NCBI RefSeq assembly: GCF_038002165.1
Contig: NZ_JBBOBR010000001.1
Location: forward strand, 3,224,001 to 3,288,000
DNA: 64,000 nucleotides
DNA from: Cytobacillus sp. FSL H8-0458
GTDB lineage: Bacteria > Bacillota > Bacilli > Bacillales > Cytobacillaceae
Reading direction: 5' to 3'
Shown piece after piece: positions 40,432-48,819 of the stretch. A model generated the notes under the pieces. It did no database searches, had not been told where the DNA came from, and saw only the letters and a list, made by a program, of their open reading frames with translations. A program made the translations under genes and the position numbers. Within the stretch, counting starts at the first letter, position 1; each line of letters begins with the position of its first letter.

Positions 40432-41874
40432 TTAAATTTCTGCTGCTGCAGGTGCTGCTTTCTCGGTAAATAGGCTTACAGCTATATAAGCTGCCAGTGA
40501 TAAAGCAATAGGCAATACGACTGTATTCATGCCAAAAGCATTTGGATAAAAAGTATGGAATAAAATATAGGAAGCCGTTCCGGTTATCATGGAAGCCACT
40601 GCACCATATTTATTTCCCTTCGCCCAATAAAGGCCCAGCACAACAGGCCATATGAATGCTGCTTCCAATCCTCCGAAAGAAAAGAGATTCAGCCAGATCA
40701 GCAAATCGGGCGGACTGAGCGCCATGATGCATACCAGAATCCCCAGCAGGGCTGTGACTGCAAAACTCATTTTCTTAATCGTGCTTTCTTCAGCATCAGG
40801 TTTAATGTAATTAATATACACATCTTTAACAATCGCCGAGCTGACCAGAAGGAGCAGGGAGTCCACGGTTGACATAATGGCAGCCATCGGTGCAGCCAGC
40901 ACAATTCCCGCAAGCCATGGCGGAAGGACTTCCATGGCAATCATCGGCATCACTTTATCCCCCACCTCAATTCCGGGAAGAATCGGCCGGGCAAATACAC
41001 CAATTAAATGCATGCCAAGCATGATAAAGCCGACCACTATTGTTCCGATGATAATGGCCCTATGCATGGCTCTGGCATTTTTATAAGACATAGCCCTTAC
41101 CGCCACCTGAGGAAGACCTACAACCCCCACTCCCACCAAAATCCAGAATGAGGATACATATAATGGGGTCAATCCGCCATCAAAGCCAAACGGTGTAATC
41201 AGATTGGGGTTTTCTGAAGACAGATCACTGATAATATTCGGTATTCCTCCACCAGCCACAATAACAGCAACCAGAAGGATCATGGTGCCGATAAACATTA
41301 TCCCGCCCTGGACGGCATCCGTTACGGCAACAGCCCGGAAGCCGCCGATCACAACGTAGACCATGACGGAAGCCGCGAAAATAAACAAAGCCGATAAATA
41401 GCTTAATCCAGTCAGTGATTCAATTAATCTTGCTCCGCCAACCCATTGGGCAGCCATGGCGGAAAACAGGAAAATAATGATGCTGAGAGAGGATAGCCAG
41501 ACAACCCATTTGCTGTTATATCTTTCCTTCAGAAAATCGATGAGTGTTACAGCATTATACTTTCTGGCTGTAATCGCAAACTTTTTCCCCAGTACCATGA
41601 GGACGAAATAACCAGTAACAACCTGTGACATGGCAAGCAGTACCCAGCCAAGCCCCTGTGTGTATGCAACACCGGGACCCCCAATGAAACTGCTGGCACT
41701 TCCGTAGGTTGCAATCATGGTCATGGCCAGAATAAAACCGCCCAGCTGCCTTCCTCCAAGAAAATAATCCTGCAGAAACGAACTGCTCGTATCAATCTTT
41801 CTGCTGGACCATAAACCCACCAGAAAAATAATGATTAAAAAGAAGATAAGAGGAGCAATAACCTGCCAGTTCAT
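40432..41874 (-). CDS. panF: Sodium/pantothenate symporter
   Basis: A 480-residue member of the sodium:solute symporter family, about 13 segments, with the SSS core (TYGSASSFIGGPGVAYTQGL, YVVIGGFRAVAVTDAVQGGI). Imports pantothenate, the coenzyme A precursor, with Na+. The pairing with a YhdT-type gene that overlaps its start by the ATGA junction is the known yhdT-panF arrangement and supports the substrate. Confidence 0.9.
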   Translation of the reverse strand: MNWQVIAPLIFFLIIIFLVGLWSSRKIDTSSSFLQDYFLGGRQLGGFILAMTMIATYGSASSFIGGPGVAYTQGLGWVLLAMSQVVTGYFVLMVLGKKFAITARKYNAVTLIDFLKERYNSKWVVWLSSLSIIIFLFSAMAAQWVGGARLIESLTGLSYLSALFIFAASVMVYVVIGGFRAVAVTDAVQGGIMFIGTMILLVAVIVAGGGIPNIISDLSSENPNLITPFGFDGGLTPLYVSSFWILVGVGVVGLPQVAVRAMSYKNARAMHRAIIIGTIVVGFIMLGMHLIGVFARPILPGIEVGDKVMPMIAMEVLPPWLAGIVLAAPMAAIMSTVDSLLLLVSSAIVKDVYINYIKPDAEESTIKKMSFAVTALLGILVCIMALSPPDLLIWLNLFSFGGLEAAFIWPVVLGLYWAKGNKYGAVASMITGTASYILFHTFYPNAFGMNTVVLPIALSLAAYIAVSLFTEKAAPAAAEI

Positions 41875-42161
41875 TCGGATTCTCCCCCTTCCCCGTTTTC
41901 TTCGAACGGAACTTCCTTAAACAGGAATTTCACAGCTGCTGATACCAGTATCACCATGACGACAAATCCGGCTACACAGCTCCAGAAAAACCAGGCAGGA
42001 AGCCCCATTATGAATGTATACTCATCGGCAGGTGCTGACCCCAGCCCATAGGCAAACCCATACCACCAAATAAAATTAAAGAGTACGAGACCAATGCCAA
42101 TCCACGCTTCTTTCTCTGCAATCTTAAAGCGAGGATCTTTTTTATGTATGCTTTTCTTCAT
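41871..42161 (-). CDS. yhdT: YhdT family (DUF997) membrane protein
   Basis: 96 residues with two membrane segments (about 20-38 and 52-78) and the FKIAEKEAWIGIGLVLFNF family start. It always accompanies panF-type carriers; its role is unknown, perhaps a small subunit. Upstream gene of the pair, start at the ATG at 42161 behind AAGGGGGAC. Confidence 0.88.
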   Translation of the reverse strand: MKKSIHKKDPRFKIAEKEAWIGIGLVLFNFIWWYGFAYGLGSAPADEYTFIMGLPAWFFWSCVAGFVVMVILVSAAVKFLFKEVPFEENGEGGESE

Positions 42162-42249
42162 TATGTCCCCCTTCAGAGCTTTTTTTATAATGTTCTAAAA
42201 AAATACAGAATATTCCCTAAATATAATCCCACTTATATATTTTCTGCAA

Positions 42250-42278
42250 CAAAAAAAGCAGATTGCTCTGCCTTTTTT
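42250..42278. terminator. Bidirectional terminator beyond queF remnant
   Basis: AAAAAAAGCAG and CTGCCTTTTTT arms around ATTGCT, between the queF 3' end and yhdT. Confidence 0.8.
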
Positions 42279-42313
42279 GATATTATTTTAAAATTGCAGT
42301 TTAAGCAAGGGTC

Positions 42314-42535
42314 TTAGCGATTGTCAATTGTCTCCGGATATAGATCATGGTTCATCAAGCGGTAATCGGCCATTTTTTCATATTTCGTCCCCGGCTTTCC
42401 GTAGTTGCAATACGGATCGATGGAGATTCCGCCACGTGGTGTAAATTTGCCCCAAACCTCAATATAGCGGGGATCCATTAATTCGATAAGATCATTCATA
42501 ATGATATTCATGCAGTCCTCATGGAAAAGGAACTT
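42314..42535 (-). pseudogene. queF: 3' fragment of queF, cut by prophage integration
   Basis: On the - strand, codons for [18 protein letters not shown], the [15 protein letters not shown] stretch and the [10 protein letters not shown] end match the C-terminal ~70 residues of type I QueF, the NADPH-dependent reductase of preQ0 in queuosine synthesis. Upstream of TTCCTTTTCCATGAGG the similarity stops: the next residues are unrelated and run into the prophage. The catalytic Cys lies in the missing part, so this piece alone is non-functional. Confidence 0.85.
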
Positions 42536-42545
42536 TGTACAAACC
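42512..42545. other. Prophage attachment junction (att candidate)
   Basis: The change from queF coding sequence to unrelated AT-rich sequence occurs about 42535-42540, 50-60 bases from the integrase stop codon. The core is probably within ATGCAGTCCTCATGGAAAAG. The partner end lies outside the window. Confidence 0.65.
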
Positions 42546-42595
42546 CTTTATTTATAAGGATAATTTGACATCAATTTATATCTTAGTCACCATTT

Positions 42596-43741
42596 TTAGT
42601 CACCTTTACTGAATGCTTCATCAAATTTACCAACAGCTTCAAGCTGCATTGATGGTAAAGCATGACTATAAGTGTTAAGTGTCACTGTAATATTTTTATG
42701 TCCCAATCGCTCTTGAATGATTTTAGGATTTACTTGTTTAGATAACAGAAAAGTTGCATGGGAATGTCTTAAATCATGTAATCTAATCATTGGAATGTCT
42801 AATTGTTCGACAGTCACTTTAAAAGCACGTCTAAAATTGTTTGGATGTACCCAATTACCATTCTTAGCACAAAGCACTAAATCATAGTTCAAATAAGAGT
42901 CACCCAATATTTTTTGTTCCTTTTCAATGAGTTGTCTATGTTCCTTTAGACTATGAATTAATGAAGTTGGAATGTAGATTGTCCTTATTGCTGATGCTGT
43001 TTTTCCTTCATCAATAAATCCATAATTCCCTTCTTCATCAATTTTAGATAGTGTTTGTCGAATATAGATTATTTGTTTATCAAAGTCTATATCCTTCCAC
43101 CTAAGACCTAGAACCTCACCCATTCTCATTCCAGTTAGAATTGAAATGACAAAGCCGATAAAATGTCTACTAAGATTTAAGATTGTATTTGGAGCATTTA
43201 AAAATGTATTTATTTGATCCTCATCCCATACCCTAAGCTTTTTAACTTCTCTAGGTAAAGAAATATCAGATAATAACATTTGATCAAATAATCCTTTTCT
43301 AGATGCACTCCCTAATACTTCACTTACAATTCCATAAGTGGTTCTTATTGTTGAAGGGGCTAGCTCTCTTTTATTGTGCAGTGTGAAAATAAAATTTTGA
43401 AGAATTTTATCATCTATTTCCGCAATGGTTTTATCACCAAGGACAGGGAGAATATTATAGAATACTTGTTCTTCATAATTCTTTTTTGTACTTGGTTTTA
43501 ATTTTATACTCTTTGCTTCCATCCAGTCTTTTAAGAAGTCCCCAAACGTCATCTTAACATTTTTTATTGCTTTGTTTTGTGACAGTTCAAGTCGTATTTT
43601 TGCTAATGCAACTTCTGCTTCATTCTTTGATTTAAATCCTGTTCGTTTGTATTGAGTCCTTTTCTTTGTAATAGGGTCTCTTCCACCATCTAATACAAAG
43701 AAATAGGTACCTCTTTTAGGGTCTTTCTTAATTTTCGACAC
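42596..43741 (-). CDS. int: Prophage tyrosine integrase
   Basis: 381 residues: N-terminal arm-binding region (AP2-like, GTYFFVLDGGRDPITKKRTQ), a SAM-like core-binding domain (about 65-150), and a catalytic domain with Arg in TGMRMGEVLGLRW, HDLRHSHATFLL (His-x-x-Arg), LGH and the nucleophile Tyr in TLNTYSHA. Catalyses insertion at the queF site beside it. I use a GTG at 43741 eight bases after GGAGG; the TTG at 43756 lacks a ribosome site. Confidence 0.92.
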   Translation of the reverse strand: MSKIKKDPKRGTYFFVLDGGRDPITKKRTQYKRTGFKSKNEAEVALAKIRLELSQNKAIKNVKMTFGDFLKDWMEAKSIKLKPSTKKNYEEQVFYNILPVLGDKTIAEIDDKILQNFIFTLHNKRELAPSTIRTTYGIVSEVLGSASRKGLFDQMLLSDISLPREVKKLRVWDEDQINTFLNAPNTILNLSRHFIGFVISILTGMRMGEVLGLRWKDIDFDKQIIYIRQTLSKIDEEGNYGFIDEGKTASAIRTIYIPTSLIHSLKEHRQLIEKEQKILGDSYLNYDLVLCAKNGNWVHPNNFRRAFKVTVEQLDIPMIRLHDLRHSHATFLLSKQVNPKIIQERLGHKNITVTLNTYSHALPSMQLEAVGKFDEAFSKGD

Positions 43742-43804
43742 ACACCATACCTCCAATTAGGAATGATGCGACCTTTTGTAGAATTATATCATGATGATTG
43801 CATT

Positions 43805-43838
43805 TAAAAAAAGAGTGACTTCACTGCCACTCTAAAAA
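43805..43838 (-). terminator. Terminator upstream of the integrase gene
   Basis: On the - strand, AGAGTG and CACTCT arms around a 10-base loop, followed by TTTTTTT. It isolates int from the genes before it. Confidence 0.75.
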
Positions 43839-43932
43839 TATAGATTCAACTTAGGTTCATCTTGCACCAGACCTCAAACGCTCCTTCATCTTGAAGGTTC
43901 TTTTTTTATGAGGTTCATGTTGAAACTCCGCC

Positions 43933-43949
43933 TTCTGAACAGTTCAGAA
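43933..43949. promoter_or_regulatory. 17-base perfect palindrome, possible prophage operator
   Basis: TTCTGAAC-A-GTTCAGAA. A half-site TTCAGAAC recurs at about 44208-44215. Such a site could bind the prophage XRE repressor or another dimeric regulator. Confidence 0.4.
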
Positions 43950-43970
43950 CCTACTTTTGAGAGTAGGAAT

Positions 43971-44153
43971 CTAATTAGTAGTTTTGTTGTTTGTACATTT
44001 GTCTATAAGTAACTCTGCAATTACTTCATACAATCTATCGAGATTCTGCTCTAAATCATCTTGTTTTACAAAGTTTATTGTGTAGCTTTTTCTTACGATT
44101 CTTCTTATGATTTTTCTTCCTTTTTGGTCAAAACACTTATTTTCCTTTTTCAT
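43971..44153 (-). CDS. Small basic prophage protein
   Basis: 60 residues from the ATG at 44153 behind AAAGGAGTTAGC. Basic first half (KGRKIIRRIVRKS) and a helical acidic second half (DDLEQNLDRLYEVIAELL). Not recognised; possibly a small regulator in the integration module. Confidence 0.55.
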   Translation of the reverse strand: MKKENKCFDQKGRKIIRRIVRKSYTINFVKQDDLEQNLDRLYEVIAELLIDKCTNNKTTN

Positions 44154-44228
44154 GCTAACTCCTTTATAACCCCCTTTCGAAACCACCCTTTGAACCCTTC
44201 AGAACTAAACAAGAGCAAGGAATAATCC

Positions 44229-44492
44229 TTACTCTTGTTCTTCAATCCATTCCAATAAAAATTCCTTTGTTTTTTTCGCAGGGAATAACCACTTATTCCC
44301 CACTTTTCTTTTCGGAAATCGAGGATCATAAAAGAATTCTTTCTGAATTGTATTCCATGAAAGTCTTGTTTGTTTCATTAGATCTTTTGAATTCCAAAAC
44401 AAGAATTCTTTGTCCATTTTCTTAATATGTTCGTCTAGCTTCTTTAAATATATTTTTCTAACTTCGCTTTCATCTACTTTGACTTCAATCAT
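44229..44492 (-). CDS. DNA-binding prophage protein
   Basis: 87 residues from the ATG at 44492, right after the stop of the excisionase-like gene; the ribosome site ACGGAG lies in that gene. The second half (FWNSKDLMKQTRLSWNTIQK then RFPKRKVGNKWLFP) has the pattern of a winged helix that reads DNA like MerR/excisionase proteins. A hairpin at 44209-44242 overlaps its 3' end. Confidence 0.6.
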   Translation of the reverse strand: MIEVKVDESEVRKIYLKKLDEHIKKMDKEFLFWNSKDLMKQTRLSWNTIQKEFFYDPRFPKRKVGNKWLFPAKKTKEFLLEWIEEQE

Positions 44493-44493
44493 T

Positions 44494-44685
44494 TCAATCT
44501 CCGTCAAACCACTTGAAAAATGTTTTCTTTGATATCTTATATAACCTGCCAACTTTAACTACATGAAATGGTGGGTTACTTAATAATTCGTATGTCTGTC
44601 TCCTACCAATGCCTAAAAGTTGCTGCACATTATCTGGAGTTAGCGCTTCCGGTAGTTCTTCTCTTATTATCTCTGTTGTCTTCAA
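44494..44685 (-). CDS. Excisionase-like helix-turn-helix protein
   Basis: 63 residues: LTPDNVQQLLGIGRRQTYELLSNPP, then FHVVKVGRLYKISKKTFFKW, the standard MerR-like HTH_17 excisionase pattern. Coupled to the next DNA-binding gene. Probably directs prophage excision with the integrase. Confidence 0.75.
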   Translation of the reverse strand: MKTTEIIREELPEALTPDNVQQLLGIGRRQTYELLSNPPFHVVKVGRLYKISKKTFFKWFDGD

Positions 44686-44833
44686 AGTTGCACCTCTCTG
44701 TTGCTATTAGTAATTCGTGCCCTGCAGAACACTTTGGTTATTATACGGACAAATAATATAACTGTCAAAATTATCAGTTTAATATAAAATAATTTAATAT
44801 AGAAAGAGAGTGACCATTTAGCCACACTAAAAT

Positions 44834-45301
44834 TTATACCGCATTCCCCACCTGTTTTAACACATTTAAAATTAATGGAGAAACCTGAATCAGCACATAA
44901 CCTAACCCCGCGTTTTGAATCATCGTCCATGCCTTCTCTGCACTGCTAAACATAAACAGAAAACAGGCCCCGACAATTATTACACTTGCTATAGGGAATG
45001 ATAAAGCTACAAGAATATCTACTACAGGATCTAATACATGAGCCAATGCTGATAATGTTTGCTCTCCCATCCATTCTTTTGCTGTAACCTCTACTGCTAC
45101 TGGAGCCATTACAGGAGAACTTGTAGCAGCGAAAGCCTTAGCTGCAAATCCTAATGTTCCAACAGTCCCACAAGTTGCTACAGGGAGTATGGCTGCGCTT
45201 GCTATTCTTGCCACATTACGCATTCTTTTTTTCTTTTTTACCTTCTCCTTCACTTTATATTCACCAGTCATAAAGTCGTTAAATTTAATCGTTTTAGCCA
45301 T
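44834..45301 (-). CDS. Prophage membrane protein of the FtsK module
   Basis: 155 residues from the ATG at 45301 (GGGAG upstream). Basic N-terminus (KVKEKVKKKKRMRN), a hydrophobic stretch rich in Ala (about 28-60), and two further spans (about 95-120 and 130-150). Similar small membrane proteins accompany FtsK/replication-relaxation genes on mobile elements, resembling TcpC/VirB2-like subunits only loosely. Function unknown. Confidence 0.6.
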   Translation of the reverse strand: MAKTIKFNDFMTGEYKVKEKVKKKKRMRNVARIASAAILPVATCGTVGTLGFAAKAFAATSSPVMAPVAVEVTAKEWMGEQTLSALAHVLDPVVDILVALSFPIASVIIVGACFLFMFSSAEKAWTMIQNAGLGYVLIQVSPLILNVLKQVGNAV

Positions 45302-45315
45302 ATTAAACACTCCCT

Positions 45316-45912
45316 TTATCTGATGTCATTCATGGTGTAAATCGCAAAAGGCAGTCCTTTGCATAATACTGCTAATTGTTTTTTTCTCAGATCCGTCACT
45401 GTAAGCCAAACCAACTTAGGGAAATGACCTACATTCTTAGCAAGTTTCCCTTCCTTCATCAACCCTTTGTACTGCTCAATCTTCTTTCTGTTAACAATCA
45501 TTTTTTGAGTAGAGTCCACTTCCAGGAAATGATACCTTCCGTCTTTTTTATAGTAAGAATCTGATATGACCGTATACGTTCCATCACTTATTTTTAATTC
45601 GTTCTCCCATTCGTGCGGATATCCTATATAGATGTAAAAGTCATTCCTCATAAGATAGTGATTTACAAATTTAGTTTTTCTTTTTATCTTTTCAGAACCG
45701 ACGTACTCTCTACCTTCTTTATTTAAAAAGTATACGGTTGAATTGGAATCCTCCCTGAAGCTTGATAAATAAAGTGACAAATCTTTTAAAACACGATTAG
45801 CATTCCTCACACTTCCAAGCCTGTGTATTCGTGTTAACTGATCACGATTAAGATAATCCTGTTTTCTCAAAGATAACAGTATCTTCTCTTGTCTCTCTGT
45901 TAGTGGTTTCAA
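45316..45912 (-). CDS. Replication-relaxation family protein
   Basis: 198 residues from the TTG at 45912, which has AAAGGGGGC upstream. A winged-helix start (LTERQEKILLSLRKQDYLNR then DQLTRIHRLGSVRNANRVL) precedes an alpha/beta domain with the family's HYLMRNDFYI and HFLEVDSTQ motifs. Members are found on plasmids and plasmid-like prophages and are thought to relax DNA for replication. Overlaps the end of the FtsK-like gene by 65 bases. Confidence 0.78.
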   Translation of the reverse strand: MKPLTERQEKILLSLRKQDYLNRDQLTRIHRLGSVRNANRVLKDLSLYLSSFREDSNSTVYFLNKEGREYVGSEKIKRKTKFVNHYLMRNDFYIYIGYPHEWENELKISDGTYTVISDSYYKKDGRYHFLEVDSTQKMIVNRKKIEQYKGLMKEGKLAKNVGHFPKLVWLTVTDLRKKQLAVLCKGLPFAIYTMNDIR

Positions 45913-47149
45913 TCTTTGAGCCCCCTTTATCAATGATGTAAGGTTGGATGGTTTTTTGTATGATTTCTGGTGTAATAAGAGGGGTTTGAACAATAGTTCT
46001 TTTATCTGCTGTTTGATAAATCGCCCGACCTTTAATTTTAGGAAGGCTCTCTGCTCCATCACTATCCAAAACAACCCTAGATGCCGTACCTGATTGCACT
46101 CGGAAGCATAACTTTCCGTCACTATTTTGCTTACATTGACGAGGGATAACATCTCCAGTAGGATATTGAGTAGCCAATATCTGATAAAATCCAACGCCAG
46201 CCCCTAAACGAGCAATTTGAGACATATATTTTTGGCATTTTAGTTTCAACTTCTTTTCCTCGTTATCTACTGCCTCATCCGGATTCAGTTCACCCACTTC
46301 GTCTATAATGATGAAATTCCTTTCCTGTATATCGGTATCTTCAATTTTCTTTTTACCTAACTTTTTAATTCTTTGCTGCATAGCTTTCATCCGGTAATAA
46401 GTATTTTCTAATGTTAAAAGGGCCTCTTCTGGCTCGTAAGCGATAGATATTGTCTGTTTGATGTTTTCGTAATCGCATAATTCCATACCACCTTTTAGAT
46501 CAATAAGGTGTAGTTTTGCGTTTTCAGGTTGTTGCTTTAGCAAAGATGTGATAATGCAGTTAATTGTGTTTGATTTTCCATACCGGGTTGCCCCACCTAA
46601 CGCTAAATGAGGGATTTCCCTAAAATTATGATAAACAGGTTTGTTTTTCTCTCTGGTTACACCAAAAAACACTTTCCAGTCATCAGCCTTTTCGAATTCA
46701 ACTTTTGTAGGTAATGGATCATTGTACACTCTGATAATCAACATACCATCATATGAAAGTTCAATCTCCTTCCTGTCGGTTAGATTCTTTTCGTATAGTC
46801 TCTTTATATTAGAAATGATGTTACGGTCTAATTTAATGCTCCTTAGGTCTTTAAACTGAAGCTTTATAGAACGAGTATTTATTCCTGCTTCAATGGTTTT
46901 CTGTTTACTAAGATAATCTTCAAAACTCCTGCCCAATGGTATGCGGTAACGATATTCGTTTCCCCAATCATAGTTCCTTTTCTTCATTAGTTGAGCCGTA
47001 AGTGTTTGTTTACCATCTTTAACATTCAGGCCACTAAGGGTAAAAATTTTATTCAGTTTTTGAGAGTCATTCCCTACTCCGCTTTTTGATAAATAAGCTT
47101 TCAAAGAAATTGCTCCAAATATAGTTGTCGAGAGGATTTCAAAAATCAT
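45848..47149 (-). CDS. FtsK/SpoIIIE-type ATPase
   Basis: A 433-residue motor: N-terminal membrane stretch (1-20), Walker A GGATRYGKSNT, Walker B FIIIDEVGEL, and the C-terminal GRAIYQTADKRTIVQTP end common in TcpA/plasmid FtsK proteins. It lacks the gamma DNA-orienting domain. Such proteins pump DNA in conjugation or plasmid-type replication. First gene of the FtsK, relaxation, membrane-protein run; ATG at 47149 behind AGGAGGAAG. Confidence 0.85.
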   Translation of the reverse strand: MIFEILSTTIFGAISLKAYLSKSGVGNDSQKLNKIFTLSGLNVKDGKQTLTAQLMKKRNYDWGNEYRYRIPLGRSFEDYLSKQKTIEAGINTRSIKLQFKDLRSIKLDRNIISNIKRLYEKNLTDRKEIELSYDGMLIIRVYNDPLPTKVEFEKADDWKVFFGVTREKNKPVYHNFREIPHLALGGATRYGKSNTINCIITSLLKQQPENAKLHLIDLKGGMELCDYENIKQTISIAYEPEEALLTLENTYYRMKAMQQRIKKLGKKKIEDTDIQERNFIIIDEVGELNPDEAVDNEEKKLKLKCQKYMSQIARLGAGVGFYQILATQYPTGDVIPRQCKQNSDGKLCFRVQSGTASRVVLDSDGAESLPKIKGRAIYQTADKRTIVQTPLITPEIIQKTIQPYIIDKGGSKIETTNRETREDTVIFEKTGLS

Positions 47150-47218
47150 TTATTTATCTTCCTCCTTTCTGCACCACCTCATTGAACTTACGGTAGTAAG
47201 TATCCCTCCTAGTTGGAA

Positions 47219-47239
47219 CTCGAAAAAAGGTTATTCGAG
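47219..47239. promoter_or_regulatory. Inverted repeat in the divergent control region
   Basis: CTCGAA and TTCGAG are separated by 9 bases in the 270-base gap between the FtsK-like gene (-) and the XRE gene (+). A second repeat, CTTAC-GGTA-GTAAG, lies at 47187-47200, and AATTCCAA-type direct repeats lie about 47275-47297. Likely the genetic switch of the element; no promoter stands out clearly. Confidence 0.45.
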
Positions 47240-47422
47240 ACTGTGAAAACTGAATTTTTCTTATACCAATGCGAATTCCAATGCGGCAATTCCAAGGGCT
47301 ATAGTTAATGGTATTAGGGCTGGATTGTCCGTTATGACACTTAAATTTCCGCGAACAGGCTAATTTTTGTTCCTCAAAGGAAAAGGGCTTGTCTATGTGG
47401 AATGTATTCTCAGGTGATATTA

Positions 47423-47623
47423 ATGAATATTAAAAGTAGAATTAAAAAACTAACTGATGAGAGTGGATTTAAAAAGAGTTTCATTGCAGAAAAGTTAGGT
47501 GTTAGTGTTAAACAATTAAGGAATTATGAATCTGGTCGAAGTTATATTCCAATGGACAAAGCTTATTTATTAGCCGATTTATTGGGTGTTAAGGTGGATG
47601 ATTTATATGAACGTTCAAAGTGA
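47423..47623 (+). CDS. XRE family repressor
   Basis: 66 residues, a single helix-turn-helix domain (KKSFIAEKLGVSVKQLRNYE). ATG at 47423 after CAGGTGAT. The likely prophage regulator, transcribed away from the FtsK operon, and start of a short + strand operon. Confidence 0.8.
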   Translation: MNIKSRIKKLTDESGFKKSFIAEKLGVSVKQLRNYESGRSYIPMDKAYLLADLLGVKVDDLYERSK

Positions 47624-47759
47624 CTGGGAAAAGCTAATACTGGATTTAAAAGCAAAAGGAAAAACACCTGAAGATGTAAGAATGATTATTTGTTTTTACG
47701 ATACTATGCTCGAAACACATGAACTTCTTAAGGAATATTCTCAAGGTGATGCTAAATGA
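47607..47759 (+). CDS. 50-residue prophage protein
   Basis: ATG at 47607 lies inside the last codons of the XRE gene (17-base overlap, other frame); the TGA overlaps the next ATG as ATGA. Helical, with KTPEDVRMIICFYDTMLETH. Not recognised; tight packing argues it is expressed with the repressor, perhaps as an anti-repressor or partner. Confidence 0.55.
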   Translation: MNVQSDWEKLILDLKAKGKTPEDVRMIICFYDTMLETHELLKEYSQGDAK

Positions 47760-48022
47760 ATGTAATTATCCAAACTACCCTTAACATTGAGGGAAACAGA
47801 GGGTTTAGAAATGGGGAATTTTTTGTTCCAGACAGAGAATTTAACAAGGATCCTAATTTTGCAGTAGCAGTTGTTGCGTTTAAATGGATTCAGCAGCAAA
47901 TGAACGAGACTGGTCACAGAGAAACAATTATTGAGAAAGTGACTTGGAATGAGAAGAACGATATAACGCAGATAGTTAGAGAAATCAAGCCAGTTTTACC
48001 TGAAGATAATTTACCTTTTTAA
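47756..48022 (+). CDS. 88-residue prophage protein
   Basis: Third gene of the repressor operon, starting at the ATGA junction. Beta-rich start, helical middle (FAVAVVAFKWIQQQMNETGH). No family recognised. Common as small hypothetical in Bacillus prophages (inference). Confidence 0.55.
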   Translation: MNVIIQTTLNIEGNRGFRNGEFFVPDREFNKDPNFAVAVVAFKWIQQQMNETGHRETIIEKVTWNEKNDITQIVREIKPVLPEDNLPF

Positions 48023-48114
48023 GCTCCATCGAGAGGCAATTTATTTTCACAAAATAGACACAAGGACTTCTTTCCTATTTAGCTAATTAATTAGTGGAAA
48101 GGAAGTGGAAGTCC

Positions 48115-48702
48115 ATGAATCACGTTATGATAAGAACAAATTTCAATAAAGAGACATTACAAAAACTACCTCAAGTTTTAACATTGTATTACCAATATGA
48201 GCTAACACTTGGAGAAGTAGCAAAGGCATTAAATATGAGCAGTGTCACAGTTAGCAAATTACTTAAACAATATGGAACAGGATTACGTCCTAAAAAGGCA
48301 TATGATGAAAAGGTAAATAAATTAGGTAAAGTTATTGAAATTATGTATTATGAGCAAATGAAATCAAGCAATCGAATTGCATCTATATTGGGCATTAGTT
48401 CAGAATTTGTTGTTGCCTACTTAAATCGGTATGCCAAAGGAACTAGAAGCGCAAGTGAAGCTTGTATACTTAGAGCAGATGAGGAATATCGAGAGAAGAT
48501 AAGAGAAACACAACTTGGAGAAAGTAACACAGCTGCAAAACTAACAACCGAGAAAGTTGTTAAAATTAGAAACGAGTATGTTAATTTGCTTAGTGAAGGT
48601 CACAGGAAAACGCATGCTCAGAATTATCTTGCTAAGAAATATGGAGTCAAAAGACCAACTGTATCGGATATAGTTCTCAGAAAGACTTGGAGGCATATAT
48701 AA
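48115..48702 (+). CDS. Double helix-turn-helix DNA-binding protein
   Basis: 195 residues from the ATG at 48115 (AAGGAAGTGG upstream). First HTH about 24-50 (LTLGEVAKALNMSSVTVSKLL), second about 75-100 (SNRIASILGISSEFVVAYL), and a C-terminal region (about 140-195; AAKLTTEKVVKIRNEYV ... YGVKRPTVSDIVLRKTWRHI) like the NUMOD/endonuclease-associated HTH. No nuclease domain is present. Possibly a late-gene or defence-block regulator. A strong terminator follows. Confidence 0.65.
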   Translation: MNHVMIRTNFNKETLQKLPQVLTLYYQYELTLGEVAKALNMSSVTVSKLLKQYGTGLRPKKAYDEKVNKLGKVIEIMYYEQMKSSNRIASILGISSEFVVAYLNRYAKGTRSASEACILRADEEYREKIRETQLGESNTAAKLTTEKVVKIRNEYVNLLSEGHRKTHAQNYLAKKYGVKRPTVSDIVLRKTWRHI

Positions 48703-48704
48703 AG

Positions 48705-48735
48705 CCCCTCTCGAATGAGAGAGGGATTTTTTATT
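48705..48735 (+). terminator. Terminator upstream of the defence block
   Basis: CCCCTCTC and GAGAGAGGG arms around GAAT, then ATTTTTT. Confidence 0.85.
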
Positions 48736-48819
48736 TAACAAACAATTAAATAACCTATTCGAAAATTTAATCACCCTTCATGCTATAATACCCATATATG
48801 GAAATTGGAGGGATAATTA

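Noticed and set aside
45913..46194. N-terminal extension of the replication-relaxation protein
   Set aside because: It would run in another frame through the conserved C-terminal part of the FtsK-like gene and has no ribosome site.
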